DNA of 64,000 nucleotides from Saprospira grandis DSM 2844. GTDB taxonomy: Bacteria; Bacteroidota; Bacteroidia; Chitinophagales; Saprospiraceae. The stretch covers positions 3,264,070 to 3,328,069 of the forward strand of contig NZ_JH719942.1 in NCBI RefSeq assembly GCF_000275825.1, written 5' to 3'. The notes below the pieces were generated by a model that saw only the letters and a list, made by a program, of their open reading frames with translations, was not told the DNA's origin and searched no databases. The stretch's first letter is position 1, and each line of letters opens with the position of its first letter. The translations under genes and the position numbers were made by a program. Of this stretch, positions 34,184 through 43,216 are shown one piece after another.

Positions 34184-36949
34184 ATGACATTTAAGCGAAC
34201 CGTATTGTTGGCATTGTCTACTTGCTTTGGCATTTCTCTATCGGCCCAAGAGGCGGCCTTGGAGCGTGCACAAGCTCTCTATAATGAGCAGAAAGTAGAC
34301 TCGGCCCTATTCTATTATGAACAGGCCCTTAGCCAGACCCCCACAGACAAGAATTTACAATTGACAATGGCAGAGTTGTATCTGCAGACGAATCGTCCGA
34401 AAAAGGCTGCTCAGTATTATGGGGGCTTGGTAGAGTCTCCGAATGCGGGGGTTGACCTTTATTTTTGGTATGCCTATGCGTTGCAGATGGATGGTCGTTA
34501 TCAGAAGGCCAAGGAGGTGCATGAGAAGGCCAAGAAGCACCCTGATATGGCGGGAAATTATGCTGCCTTGCCCTTATTGGATGCCTATGTGGCCTCTTGT
34601 GATTTTGCCTTGGCGCATCAGGGCAAGCGTCCGGTATTTGATGTGCGCAATGAGACTGCGGTAAACTCTTCGGCTGCGGATTTTAATCCGGTATTGGCTG
34701 GGGGGCGTATATACTTTGCTTCTAAGCGGATTGTCTCTAATCCGATGGGAATGGGGGGCTATTCTGATGCGAACGAGGATTATTTGTATCAGGCGGATCG
34801 TCAGAACGACCGAGACTTGAAGAATGCGCAGACGGTTTTTCCGGCTGGGAACATGGAGTTTACCAATCGCTATAAGTTATCTCCTGTGAGTAGTGTTAAT
34901 GGGAAGACCTTTGTGAGTGTAAATAACTTTTCTGCAGCGGTTCGTCACCCGATGACTTTGGGTGGGGGGAGTAGTAGTTTTAAGATGGGTTATTATAATG
35001 CGCCCTTGGCGAGCATTCCGGCAGAGGATCCTACAGAGTATCCATATTATGCGGAGCAGTCGGCATTTCCGGCTTTAGCGGAAGGGGGAAACACCTTATA
35101 CTTTGCGGCCAAAGGCTTGCCGGGTAGTTATGGGGGCTTTGACCTTTACGTTAGTTATTTTAAGGATGGGCGTTGGACCACTCCTCAGAACTTGGGGCCC
35201 AATGTTAATAGTGTAAGAGATGAGATATCTCCTTTTGTAGACAGCAAAGGCATTTTGTATTTTTCTTCTGATGGGAAGCCTGGATTTGGTGGTTTTGATG
35301 TTTATCGGGCCGAGAACTTGGGGGGAAGTTGGAAAAATGTGCGGAATATGGGGCCTGGGCTCAACTCTAGTCAGGATGAGCTTTACTTTATTTTTGAGCC
35401 GGAGAAAAACATGGGGTACATGGCCTCTAACCGAGATGGTGGTCAGGGTGATTATGATATTTACTCGGCTTATTTGCAAGGGAATGTAGAGGGGATGCCT
35501 TTAATTTCTAAGCAAGAAGAAGACTATGTAGTGAAAAACCCTGATGGGCAGTCGGGTCTTACGCAGGAGCAGGAGGACCAACTCAATACCTTGGAAGAAA
35601 TTGCTGATAATGTGAATGGGGGAGAAGGCAATGGCAGTAATATGGGACAAGACAATATTGATGACTATGTTTTGAATCCGCCCAAAGAAGGGGGGAATCA
35701 GCAGGGGAACAATGCTGGTACAAACAATAGTGGAAGTAATAATGCTGGTACAAACAACAATACTGGGGGCAACAACAGCGGCAGTAATAATGGGGCGAGC
35801 AATAACAAGGATCCTTATGCGGGCAAGCAAATTCCTTGTGCCGACAACTCCTATATTGGTGTAGTGACCGATGCGGTGAGCAAAAGACGTTTGGCCAATG
35901 TATGGGTTTATGTACGTCATATGAAAACGGGCGTAGAGTATAAAAAGCAGAGCTCTAAATATGGGGAGTATGCTTTGATCCTAGAGCCACAGTCTCAGTA
36001 TGAAGTTCGTTTTTCTGCTGCGGGTTATCAGAATGACATCATGGAAGTATTTACTGGGGATGGCCAAAAGCGGACGCTTTTGGGCAGCAAGGCGATTCAG
36101 CCTTCGGCCACCAATGGCTTGGCCCTTTTGAACAATGATGGTCAGTATATGGGGCGTGAGGGAACGCAAGAAGAGGTTTTGCCCAATCAGTTTCGCCGAG
36201 CCAATGAAATGCCTCAATCCTTGATGCCGGACAAAGGCTATTTGGTTCAGGTGGGTGTATTTAAGTCTTTGGACAAAGAGCTACAAAAGGAGTTGGGGCA
36301 ATATGCCAACATGCTTACGGCGCCTTACAAAAATGGAGAGGCTAAAATCTATCGGCTAGGTGTTTTTGCTGATAAGGCCCATGCCGAAGAGGTTTTGGCC
36401 AAGGTAAAAGACATTAAAGGCTTAGATAAGTCGTTTTTGAGAAGTGAAGCCTTGAGCAATCGCACGGCGGCTGAGCGCATGACCAACAACATGCAAGTGG
36501 TCTTTCCGATGAAGAAAGAAGTAGCCGAGGCAGAGAATAAGCCTGTGGTAGAAGAGCGGCCTTTAGAGAATGGCAATGCCGATCTTTTGCCTCCTATTGT
36601 AGAGGATGCTAGAAACAGCTATGCGGATAATAAGTTGCCTGAGGGGACTACTGCTCGTGGGGCTGGGCTATTGCCTGCCGAGCGTCCCTTAGAATTTAAG
36701 GTACAGTTAGGGGCCTATAAAGATGCTTCTGCCGCCAACTATCCCGATTTGAGTCAGATTGGACGGATTGAGCGTCAGCTCAACTCCAAAAATGGATTGA
36801 CTTATTTCTATTTGGGGGGCTATAGCAGCATTGATGATGCCCGCAAAGCCGATACGGAGGTAAAACAAAAAGGCCTAAAGTCTTTTATTGTAGCCTTTAA
36901 GGATGGAAATAAAATTCCGGTTAGTCAGGCCGTAAAATTGGCCAACTAG
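34184..36949 (+). CDS. Envelope protein: TPR, PD40 propeller, CarbopepD-like and two SPOR domains
   Basis: A 921-residue exported protein. Order: signal peptide (1-21), TPR helices (about 25-150, FYYEQALSQTPTDKNLQLTM), PD40/WD40-like propeller blades (about 160-440; GGRIYFASKR, TLYFAAKGLPGSYGGFDLYV, LYFSSDGKPGFGGFDVYRA, MGYMASNRDGG), an Asn/Gly/Ser-rich linker (about 505-545), a carboxypeptidase regulatory-like domain (about 555-620), and two SPOR-like domains (about 685-765, YLVQVGVFKS; about 840-921, FKVQLGAYKD). The first three parts are those of PorE/OmpA-family Bacteroidota proteins tied to T9SS and gliding; here SPOR repeats stand where an OmpA peptidoglycan-binding domain is usual. SPOR binds glycan strands lacking stem peptides. 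Monocistronic with a strong terminator. Confidence 0.85.
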   Translation: MTFKRTVLLALSTCFGISLSAQEAALERAQALYNEQKVDSALFYYEQALSQTPTDKNLQLTMAELYLQTNRPKKAAQYYGGLVESPNAGVDLYFWYAYALQMDGRYQKAKEVHEKAKKHPDMAGNYAALPLLDAYVASCDFALAHQGKRPVFDVRNETAVNSSAADFNPVLAGGRIYFASKRIVSNPMGMGGYSDANEDYLYQADRQNDRDLKNAQTVFPAGNMEFTNRYKLSPVSSVNGKTFVSVNNFSAAVRHPMTLGGGSSSFKMGYYNAPLASIPAEDPTEYPYYAEQSAFPALAEGGNTLYFAAKGLPGSYGGFDLYVSYFKDGRWTTPQNLGPNVNSVRDEISPFVDSKGILYFSSDGKPGFGGFDVYRAENLGGSWKNVRNMGPGLNSSQDELYFIFEPEKNMGYMASNRDGGQGDYDIYSAYLQGNVEGMPLISKQEEDYVVKNPDGQSGLTQEQEDQLNTLEEIADNVNGGEGNGSNMGQDNIDDYVLNPPKEGGNQQGNNAGTNNSGSNNAGTNNNTGGNNSGSNNGASNNKDPYAGKQIPCADNSYIGVVTDAVSKRRLANVWVYVRHMKTGVEYKKQSSKYGEYALILEPQSQYEVRFSAAGYQNDIMEVFTGDGQKRTLLGSKAIQPSATNGLALLNNDGQYMGREGTQEEVLPNQFRRANEMPQSLMPDKGYLVQVGVFKSLDKELQKELGQYANMLTAPYKNGEAKIYRLGVFADKAHAEEVLAKVKDIKGLDKSFLRSEALSNRTAAERMTNNMQVVFPMKKEVAEAENKPVVEERPLENGNADLLPPIVEDARNSYADNKLPEGTTARGAGLLPAERPLEFKVQLGAYKDASAANYPDLSQIGRIERQLNSKNGLTYFYLGGYSSIDDARKADTEVKQKGLKSFIVAFKDGNKIPVSQAVKLAN

Positions 36950-36965
36950 AGAGAGGATAGCACCA

Positions 36966-36999
36966 AAGGCCCGCTAGCAATTGCTAGCGGGCCTTTTTT
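36966..36999 (+). terminator. Intrinsic terminator after the SPOR protein
   Basis: Perfect 13-bp stem AGGCCCGCTAGCA with a 2-nt-centred palindrome, then six T. It lies between convergent genes. Confidence 0.92.
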
Positions 37000-37013
37000 G
37001 TTTTGGCTTGTTT

Positions 37014-38216
37014 TTACTCTTTGGGGAGCGTAAACTGTACAGTTAAGCCAGTGGGGAGAATATTGCTAATATGGAGTGTTCCATTCTCTTTGCCAAGGAC
37101 TTTTTCTAGGGTAGCTAGGCCAATTCCATCGCAGTTAGTTCCAAATTTATCGTTGGGGGCGGAGCTAAAAAACAGCTCGGTTAGCTTATTGAGCTGTTCG
37201 GCTTGAACGCCTGGCCCGTCATCGCTAACTGTAATTTGGTACATTTTGTTATCTCGGCCAGTTTCCTTAATGTTGATTCTTATATTTGGAATTTCTTGAC
37301 TAGCATAGCGGTAGCTATTATCGATCAACTTATGAAGCATTCTTTTAAAGAGCTGGGGGCGGTAGTAGATTTCTTCTAGGCCCAACCATTTGATATTGAC
37401 CTTTCTGCCCATACTCAACTGAATATGCTGTTGGATGCTTTTAATTTGAATCTTTTGTTTTTCTTCTTCTAGGGCTTCATCAATTGTATTGTAGCGCCAG
37501 AGGCTATTGAGCATCGTTTTGAGGCGATCAGAAGACTGCAAGACCTTTTCCATCATTTTCCGTTTGCTATCGGGCAGGCCAAGTTTGCCATCGGCAAGGA
37601 GCAGTCGGGTAACATTGGCAATATTGGCCATAGGGCTTTTGAGCTCTTTGATGGCAATATGGCTAAAGCGCTCGAGTTCGGCTTGGCGGTGTTGTTCTCT
37701 TTCTAGGGCTTCCTGAATGAGGCGTTTTTTTCTGCGCAATTCAAGGAGGCGCATAGCCTGTTGGCCAAGGATAGAGAGCGCTTTTTGTTGTTCTTCAGAA
37801 AACTCTCTGGGTTTTTGGTCCAAAACGCAGACCGTACCTAAGGGCAGGCCATCTTCATTGACCAAGGGAACCCCAGCATAAAAACCGAGTTGAAAGGGGC
37901 CCGTTACTAGCGGATTATCGGCAAAGCGTTCATCTTTAGAGGTATTGGGCACCATAAAAACATCATCTTGCAAAATGGCGTGAGCACAAAAAGAGACCTC
38001 AATAGGGGTTTCTTCTACATCGGCGCCTACTTTGGCCTTAAACCATTGGCGTTTGTCATCTACCAATGTTATCAATGCCATGGGCATGTCACAGATAGTA
38101 GCGGCAAGAGAAACGATGTTGTCATAATCTGCTTCGGGCAGAGAGTCTAATACATTGTAGCTGTCTAAAGCGGCCAAACGAGCCACTTCTTGCTCATGCT
38201 TAGGGGCAATCATCAT
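37014..38216 (-). CDS. GAF-domain histidine-kinase-like protein lacking the H-box histidine
   Basis: A 400-residue cytosolic protein: GAF domain (about 25-165, CDMPMALITLVDDKRQWFKA and GVPLVNEDGLPLGTVCVLD), a short coiled coil, a HisKA-like helix, and an HATPase domain with N box KLIDNSYRYA, G1 SDDGPGV and G2 CDGIGLAT. In the H-box the pattern FSHIAxHDLKSP reads FSHIAIKELKSP (184-195), so Lys190 replaces the phospho-accepting His. ATP binding looks intact but autophosphorylation at this site should be impossible. It may act as an allosteric partner, a phosphatase, or be decaying. No response regulator is adjacent. Confidence 0.9.
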   Translation of the reverse strand: MMIAPKHEQEVARLAALDSYNVLDSLPEADYDNIVSLAATICDMPMALITLVDDKRQWFKAKVGADVEETPIEVSFCAHAILQDDVFMVPNTSKDERFADNPLVTGPFQLGFYAGVPLVNEDGLPLGTVCVLDQKPREFSEEQQKALSILGQQAMRLLELRRKKRLIQEALEREQHRQAELERFSHIAIKELKSPMANIANVTRLLLADGKLGLPDSKRKMMEKVLQSSDRLKTMLNSLWRYNTIDEALEEEKQKIQIKSIQQHIQLSMGRKVNIKWLGLEEIYYRPQLFKRMLHKLIDNSYRYASQEIPNIRINIKETGRDNKMYQITVSDDGPGVQAEQLNKLTELFFSSAPNDKFGTNCDGIGLATLEKVLGKENGTLHISNILPTGLTVQFTLPKE

Positions 38217-38377
38217 ACACTTATACGTTTTAATAAAGAAGTTAAGTTATTTGTCAGTAGCTTGCTTTTGCCTTAGGGGTTGGGGCAAAAGAACAATAAA
38301 TATATGAAAAATAGTGTCACTTTAATGTGATTATTGATACGTGTTGCTTTTTCAGTGGAGCTAAAATTTATAGCCTT

Positions 38378-39514
38378 ATGCGTTTATTTTTTTGTTTGCT
38401 GTTGGGCTTGCTTTTTTGCAGGGCTATAGTTTTGGGCCAAAATAGCGTTCAGCAGCGGTTTTCTGGGCAGTTGTCGGCGGTTCAGGCTTGGTCGCCTCAG
38501 CAGGGGGCGGCTCATTTTTCGGCGGGACGTTATTTGCCCAATTATTTTGCGGCTCGGAGTTGGGATAGCAGTCGGCAGGGGCTAGATCTGGAGGCTGCGC
38601 TAAATTTATCAGCCTATGCCAGTTATCCTACTGGAAGTTCGGCGGCGAGCATTCGGCCCTATCGCTTTTGGTTGCGTTATACGGCGCCCAATTTAGAGTT
38701 GCGTTTGGGCTTGCAAAAAATAGATTTTGGCAGTGCGCAGTTGTTGCGTCCTTTGCAGTGGTTTCATCAGATAGATCCTCGAGATCCTTTGGCTTTGACC
38801 AATGGGGTTTATGCTTTTTTGGGCCGTTATTATTTTAAGCAAAATGCCAATCTTTGGCTCTGGGCGCTTTATGGCAATTCGCAGCGGAGGGGTTTTGATT
38901 TATTAAGAACGGAGCAGGGGCGGCCCGAGTTTGGTGGCCGCTTTCAGTTGCCCTTGCCCAAGGGGGAGTTGGCCCTGAGTTATCATTATCGTTGGGCACA
39001 ATCGGATAGCAGTTTGGCCTATCTGTTTAATATGGGGCCTTTGCCTGAGCATCGTTGGAGCCTAGACGGCAAATGGGATTTGGGGGCAGGGGTTTGGTTA
39101 GAGGCTGCACAGATTTATCGGCCCAAAGGTTTAGGCCCTTACCAAGCGGCGCAACAGCTCAATTTGGGCCTAGATTATACCTTCGCTTTGGGAAATGGCC
39201 TCAACTGCAGTGCAGAATATTTATTTTTGGCCTATGGTCAGGAGCTGTTTCGCCCAGCCCTGAGCACACATGCTTTGGCGGTTCAGACTAATTATCCACT
39301 AGGGCTCTACGATCAGTTTTCACTGATCTATATTCAAAGTTTTGGAGGGCAAATAGGCGGACAATTGAGCTATAGCCATCAGTTTAAGTATTTGTCTGCC
39401 TACCTGATTGGGGGCTACAATCCTAGGGTGGGTAGCCTCAATGTTCAACAAAATGATTTGAGTCAGCAGTTTTTGGGCTGGAGCCTTCGTTTGGTTTTGG
39501 CCTATAATTATTAG
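38378..39514 (+). CDS. Probable outer-membrane beta-barrel protein
   Basis: A 378-residue exported protein with a signal peptide (residues 1-20, LFFCLLLGLLFCRAIVLGQ) and a body of amphipathic strands rich in Y, W, Q and G (FWLRYTAPNLELRLGLQKI, ELALSYHYRWAQSD, LEAAQIYRPKG, QIGGQLSYSHQFKYLSAYL). It ends LVLAYNY with a terminal aromatic, the usual outer-membrane assembly signal. Possibly a porin-like or alginate-export-like barrel; no firm family. ATG 38378 is chosen as it starts the signal peptide; the frame is open 51 nt further. Divergent from the GAF protein. Confidence 0.75.
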   Translation: MRLFFCLLLGLLFCRAIVLGQNSVQQRFSGQLSAVQAWSPQQGAAHFSAGRYLPNYFAARSWDSSRQGLDLEAALNLSAYASYPTGSSAASIRPYRFWLRYTAPNLELRLGLQKIDFGSAQLLRPLQWFHQIDPRDPLALTNGVYAFLGRYYFKQNANLWLWALYGNSQRRGFDLLRTEQGRPEFGGRFQLPLPKGELALSYHYRWAQSDSSLAYLFNMGPLPEHRWSLDGKWDLGAGVWLEAAQIYRPKGLGPYQAAQQLNLGLDYTFALGNGLNCSAEYLFLAYGQELFRPALSTHALAVQTNYPLGLYDQFSLIYIQSFGGQIGGQLSYSHQFKYLSAYLIGGYNPRVGSLNVQQNDLSQQFLGWSLRLVLAYNY

Positions 39515-39519
39515 GATTT

Positions 39520-39662
39520 GGGGCTGCCCCAGCCTTTGGCTGGGTCGGGCTGTTTCGCAGCTCGCTGTTCGCTCGGCCCTTCAGCGCTGCGCGCTTCGGT
39601 CTGGCCTTCGGCCACTGCTGTCCATCCCTCAGCCTGCGGCGGCTTCGCCGCCTGCAAAACCG
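39520..39662 (+). repeat. Palindromic mosaic element 13
   Basis: Plus orientation, GGGGCTGCCCC head. Stems CCCAGCC-ttt-GGCTGGG, core CAGCTCGCTGTTCGCTCGGC, variable stem AGCGC-tgc-GCGCT, GGCC-ttc-GGCC, tail CATCCCTCAGCC and final GGCGGC-ttc-GCCGCC. Confidence 0.85.
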
Positions 39663-39702
39663 TTTAGAAGTGGTATTGCTTCGCAATCTTTTATTGAAAG
39701 AG

Positions 39703-39738
39703 CAAAGCCCCAAACAGAAGTTTGGGGCTTTGAATAGC
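39703..39738. terminator. Bidirectional terminator between convergent genes
   Basis: Perfect 12-bp stem AAAGCCCCAAAC with loop AGAA. Adjacent A and T tracts are modest, and it is close to the stop of the minus-strand gene at 39745. Confidence 0.65.
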
Positions 39739-39744
39739 TGATTT

Positions 39745-40530
39745 TTATTTTTTATGGAGTGGAATTTCTTTAATCAACTGATCGGCATTATTGGATAAGA
39801 CCTGTTTAACAAATATTCCTCCATTTGGATACACAAAGTTGCCAATAGGATCAAGCAATAGCCATTGTACTTCTACGCTATTTCCTTTCTTTACCGTTTG
39901 TAAAGTCCCTTTAACAAGTTTGAAAAACCCTTTTTGTATTCCATCTGTCTTTGTATTAGCTACAGAGGCATTTATACTAACATTTCCTGAACTATAATTT
40001 GTAGTAGATTTTTCTGTAGCATATTCATCTGTAAGAGAATAGTCGCCTCCAAGTATGCCATCAAGACCAAAGTTTGCAGCGCCTGTTCGCCCAATGTTAT
40101 GTGTGGAACCTTTTGTTTTACTACTCCCTATTTCAACTCCAGCCTCTGCAGCTATACTTTCAGTTTTCTGATCCGCAGCTATTTTGTAGCTAATCTCTGC
40201 AGAAAATTCGTGATAAGTAGTACCATCAGCTTCCACAACTAGCGGAGCATTAAAACTGGCTTTGATTTCATAGTCAGGCCCCTTTTTTTGACTAACATTC
40301 ATGCTTAGAGCTGTGGCTTTTGCCGCATACTGTCCGTTGTTTTTATTCAACTGAAATTTGATAGTAAGCGAGAGGGTACTATCATTAGAGAGTAGAATAT
40401 TTTGAGTTAAGCTATCTTCGGTATGGCTAGGGGCCCATTGCACTACTGCTTGTTGACAACTTTTTATGGCCTCTTTTATGTTTTCCTCCTGAAAATTATG
40501 AGCGAGAATTAGTGCTAAGTCTTCAGCCAA
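39745..40530 (-). CDS. Hypothetical protein, start codon unclear
   Basis: A protein of at least 261 residues that I do not recognise. It is rich in T, S, N and K, with beta character (SLTIKFQLNKNNGQYAAKAT, HEFSAEISYKIAADQKTES) and ends GGIFVKQVLSNNADQLIKEI. No ATG lies in frame: the only standard start is TTG 40530, while the frame stays open to 40581 and overlaps the end of the upstream gene. Base composition is lower in G+C than the surrounding genes. It is placed directly after the coiled-coil gene, so both may be one transcript or one protein (see findings). Confidence 0.65.
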   Translation of the reverse strand: MAEDLALILAHNFQEENIKEAIKSCQQAVVQWAPSHTEDSLTQNILLSNDSTLSLTIKFQLNKNNGQYAAKATALSMNVSQKKGPDYEIKASFNAPLVVEADGTTYHEFSAEISYKIAADQKTESIAAEAGVEIGSSKTKGSTHNIGRTGAANFGLDGILGGDYSLTDEYATEKSTTNYSSGNVSINASVANTKTDGIQKGFFKLVKGTLQTVKKGNSVEVQWLLLDPIGNFVYPNGGIFVKQVLSNNADQLIKEIPLHKK

Positions 40531-40565
40531 TGTTGCATTAGCCCTATTTGCTTCTATATAACTGA

Positions 40566-42017
40566 TTAGCCCATTTTTTCTTTATGGAAAAAAGTATTGC
40601 CTATAGCCTTTTTATAAGGCCGTATAAGATGACGGGCTAAAATTATATTTCTGCCCTTAAGGCTTGCTTTGAGTTGCTTAAGTTCAGCCTCCAAGGCTGG
40701 AGCAAAAGCAGCCATTGCCGCTTCTTTTTTGAAATAGGCGATTAATTTTTCAGTTAAACAATCTAGCTTATAGACGCTATTGTCAGTTGCAAAAACATTA
40801 GACTGCCTTACCCAATCTAAGTAAATATCATAGCAGTTAAATTTTGCTCTTGCACCATCTATTTCTGCAAGAAGAGCTAGAATTTTGTGAAGGTTGGGTA
40901 GCACTACTTTAGTGTGATTTTCATACCATGCTTCAGGATGCGCAATTAAAAAGGTAGCTGTTTTATCGATGACCTTAATCATATTACTGGATACATCTTC
41001 ATTGCTTAGCTGTCCTTTAGGAAGGAATTTACGGCTGTAATCAAAAATTAGCTGAACGACTTTGGGATCATCAACTTTATCCCATTCTTTTATTTCTTCT
41101 AATACATAGATAGCGTTAATTTTTAGATCGCGGTATTTTTCTAGCGTATCTAAGACCATCAGCTCATAAATAGTTTTTATGCTTTGGGTTTTCCAGTTTT
41201 CAACTTTAGAAGTCCATTTCTCTATAGCCATTTCTTTCTCTCTTTCCAACTCCTTTCGTGTCTCCTCCAATTCTTTTTCCTTCTCCTCCAACTCCTCCTC
41301 CGTCAAAAAGTCATCTATGGCCAGGGCTTGGTCCAAAATGGGTTCTAGTTGGTTTGGGGAAAGGACATAAGGCGCAATGCTAGACTCAATAAAGCGCGAT
41401 TTAGCTCTATACTTCTTAATCTTTTCTACCGCATCATAACGCTCAAAAATTTGGGCCAATTCTTCTAAAAATATACTGGGCGGCTTGTTGTCTGCCTGCT
41501 CTACTAAAGCCTTAATATCTGCTGCAATTAGACGGCAAACTTTGAGCTTTTTACCTTCCTTGAATTTAATATATAAATGATTTAAAGCAGTAGTTTTTGC
41601 CCACTGGTCATTATTTACATTATTCTTTAGATTTCTAGCTTTACCTGCTAGCTCTAGAGCATTTTGAGCAAACTCTAATAAAAAATCAGTTTTGGGTATA
41701 TCCTCTTCCTTAAGGGCCAAAAATAGCTGCTCCAAATTGGCCTTTTCCATTTTGAGCTGCGGCTTAAAGGCCTTTAGGCCCGCTTTGGTCTTGAGTAAAG
41801 CCGCCTTCAGGCTTGGGCGATCGGGATCCTCTGCAGGAAGCTCCTGATAAAGTGAATATAGTTCTTGATATTGGGCCAAGGTTTCTTCATAAAGGGCTGT
41901 ATCTTCTTGATACTGCTGCTGTTTTGCCAAAAAAAGTTGATGATTATCCATTTTTATAGCATTGAATGGGCTAATAAATAAGAAGCTGTGAAATAGAAAA
42001 ATGGCTAATGCTTTCAT
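40566..42017 (-). CDS. Hypothetical exported coiled-coil protein
   Basis: A 483-residue protein that I do not recognise. It has a signal-like start (residues 1-20, LAIFLFHSFLFISPFNA), then helical, charged segments: LAKQQQYQEDTALYEETLAQ and a strong coiled coil near residues 240-265 made of E/K/L repeats (LTEEELEEKEKELEETRKEL). The remainder is helical with tryptophan- and lysine-rich stretches. The gene is AT-richer than neighbours and may be acquired. It ends with ATGGGCTAA, after a run of six A, just before the frame of the next gene takes over. Confidence 0.72.
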   Translation of the reverse strand: MKALAIFLFHSFLFISPFNAIKMDNHQLFLAKQQQYQEDTALYEETLAQYQELYSLYQELPAEDPDRPSLKAALLKTKAGLKAFKPQLKMEKANLEQLFLALKEEDIPKTDFLLEFAQNALELAGKARNLKNNVNNDQWAKTTALNHLYIKFKEGKKLKVCRLIAADIKALVEQADNKPPSIFLEELAQIFERYDAVEKIKKYRAKSRFIESSIAPYVLSPNQLEPILDQALAIDDFLTEEELEEKEKELEETRKELEREKEMAIEKWTSKVENWKTQSIKTIYELMVLDTLEKYRDLKINAIYVLEEIKEWDKVDDPKVVQLIFDYSRKFLPKGQLSNEDVSSNMIKVIDKTATFLIAHPEAWYENHTKVVLPNLHKILALLAEIDGARAKFNCYDIYLDWVRQSNVFATDNSVYKLDCLTEKLIAYFKKEAAMAAFAPALEAELKQLKASLKGRNIILARHLIRPYKKAIGNTFFHKEKMG

Positions 42018-42094
42018 TGCTTTGTTTTTGTGTTTACGTAAAAGTAGTAACTTTTATTTATAAACGCAAAATTAGCCTGAAATTTTCATCAAAA

Positions 42095-42288
42095 AATGGC
42101 CGAAGGCCATTCGGCCTAGCGATGCGGCGGGGTGGCCCGCAGGGCCAGACCGAAGGCGAAACGAAGTGTAGCCTGAAGGGCAGAGCAGACCTGCGAGCCC
42201 CAAAGCGACAACAAGCCCTTTAGGGCGCAGTTCGACGACCAAAGGGAGTAACCGCCGCAAGGCCGCAGGCCGCAGCGGAGGCCCCAAA
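42095..42288 (-). repeat. Palindromic mosaic element 14 with C module
   Basis: Minus orientation, tail GGCCTAGCGATG, stem GGCCc-gca-GGGCC, core CAGAGCAGACCTGCGAG (one change from the usual CCGAG), C module with stem GCCC-ttta-GGGC and GACCAAAGGGAGTAAC, then GGCC-gca-GGCC and head GCGGAGGCCCC. The rest of the 509-bp gap (to 42526) holds nothing else I can name. Confidence 0.83.
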
Positions 42289-42526
42289 ACAAAAACATAA
42301 AGCAGGGGAGAGATAGGCTTAGTGTAGGGAGGGTGATCTTTTGCCTAGAGTTTGCTAGAAAAAAGCAGAACTTTTGCGGAGGAAGAAAGGGCTAGTTTTT
42401 GAAAAGTTCTTCAGAGAAGCGCAAAAAAATAGCTACTTTTGTGGCTTAAAATAGGCAGCGAGCAAACCCAAAGGGAGAAAAGCTGTTTTGTTAAAGAAAT
42501 CAAATTATTTTTTAGATAAAGAGCTT

Positions 42527-43186
42527 ATGGCTGAATCAAAATTAAAAAAAGCCCTAATCGTTTTGCCTTTGGCATTGGTGACCATTGTGTTTCCTTTGGC
42601 GGCGGTATATATGTCGAGAGCGGGCCTAATGGATTATAAGGCCCGAAAGGCGCAGATGCGTTATTTGGGGGATTCTATTAAATTGCAAAATATTCCTTTG
42701 CAAGATACGGCCGGAGAGGCCTATTCTTTGAGCAAGTATGAGGGGCGGGTTTTGCTGCTCAACTTTTATCAGGATGGGGCAGCGGAGAACGAAAAAGTTT
42801 GGTCGGAAATGCTTCGGGTGCAGACAGAATACAGCAAAAAGACCACCCAGCGTTTGCGTTTGTTGAGTTTGCCTGTAGGGAGCGATAGTTTGAAGAGTCT
42901 GCAGCAGTTTTGGGCCAAAAATGAGTTGCCTGATCGCAACTGGCAAAGCCTAAAAGGGCGGCCCGATCAGGTCTTGAATCTGGCGGTGGAAAACTGCAAA
43001 TTGGGCCAAGATACCTTGGGGCAAACCTTGGTTTTGTTTTCTATGGATCAGACGGTGGCCATGCATTACAATGCCCTAAAACCAGAGAAAATCAATCGGA
43101 TGGTTGAGGATATTGCGCTCTTATTGCCGGCCAAAAAGGATAGAAAAAAATTGCGTTATCAGGAAGAAAAAGAGCTGTATCAATAA
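42527..43186 (+). CDS. SCO1/SenC-like membrane-anchored protein without copper cysteines
   Basis: A 219-residue protein with one N-terminal membrane anchor (about residues 10-30, LPLALVTIVFPLAAVYM) and a thioredoxin-like domain in the periplasm. SCO-like context is IPLQDTAGEAYSLSKYEGRVLLLNFY, then the position where SCO has CPTxCP reads YQDGAAENEKVW with no cysteine. Only one Cys remains (ENCKLGQD). It therefore cannot bind Cu(I) as classical SCO does. It is the first of three co-directional genes with a DUF420 protein and a small CPMC-motif protein, so a role in cytochrome oxidase assembly is inferred by context. ATG 42527 (MAESKLKK) is preferred to the frame's TTG 42488. Confidence 0.72.
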   Translation: MAESKLKKALIVLPLALVTIVFPLAAVYMSRAGLMDYKARKAQMRYLGDSIKLQNIPLQDTAGEAYSLSKYEGRVLLLNFYQDGAAENEKVWSEMLRVQTEYSKKTTQRLRLLSLPVGSDSLKSLQQFWAKNELPDRNWQSLKGRPDQVLNLAVENCKLGQDTLGQTLVLFSMDQTVAMHYNALKPEKINRMVEDIALLLPAKKDRKKLRYQEEKELYQ

Positions 43187-43216
43187 GCCTTTTTTCGACT
43201 ATAAAAATTAAGATGT

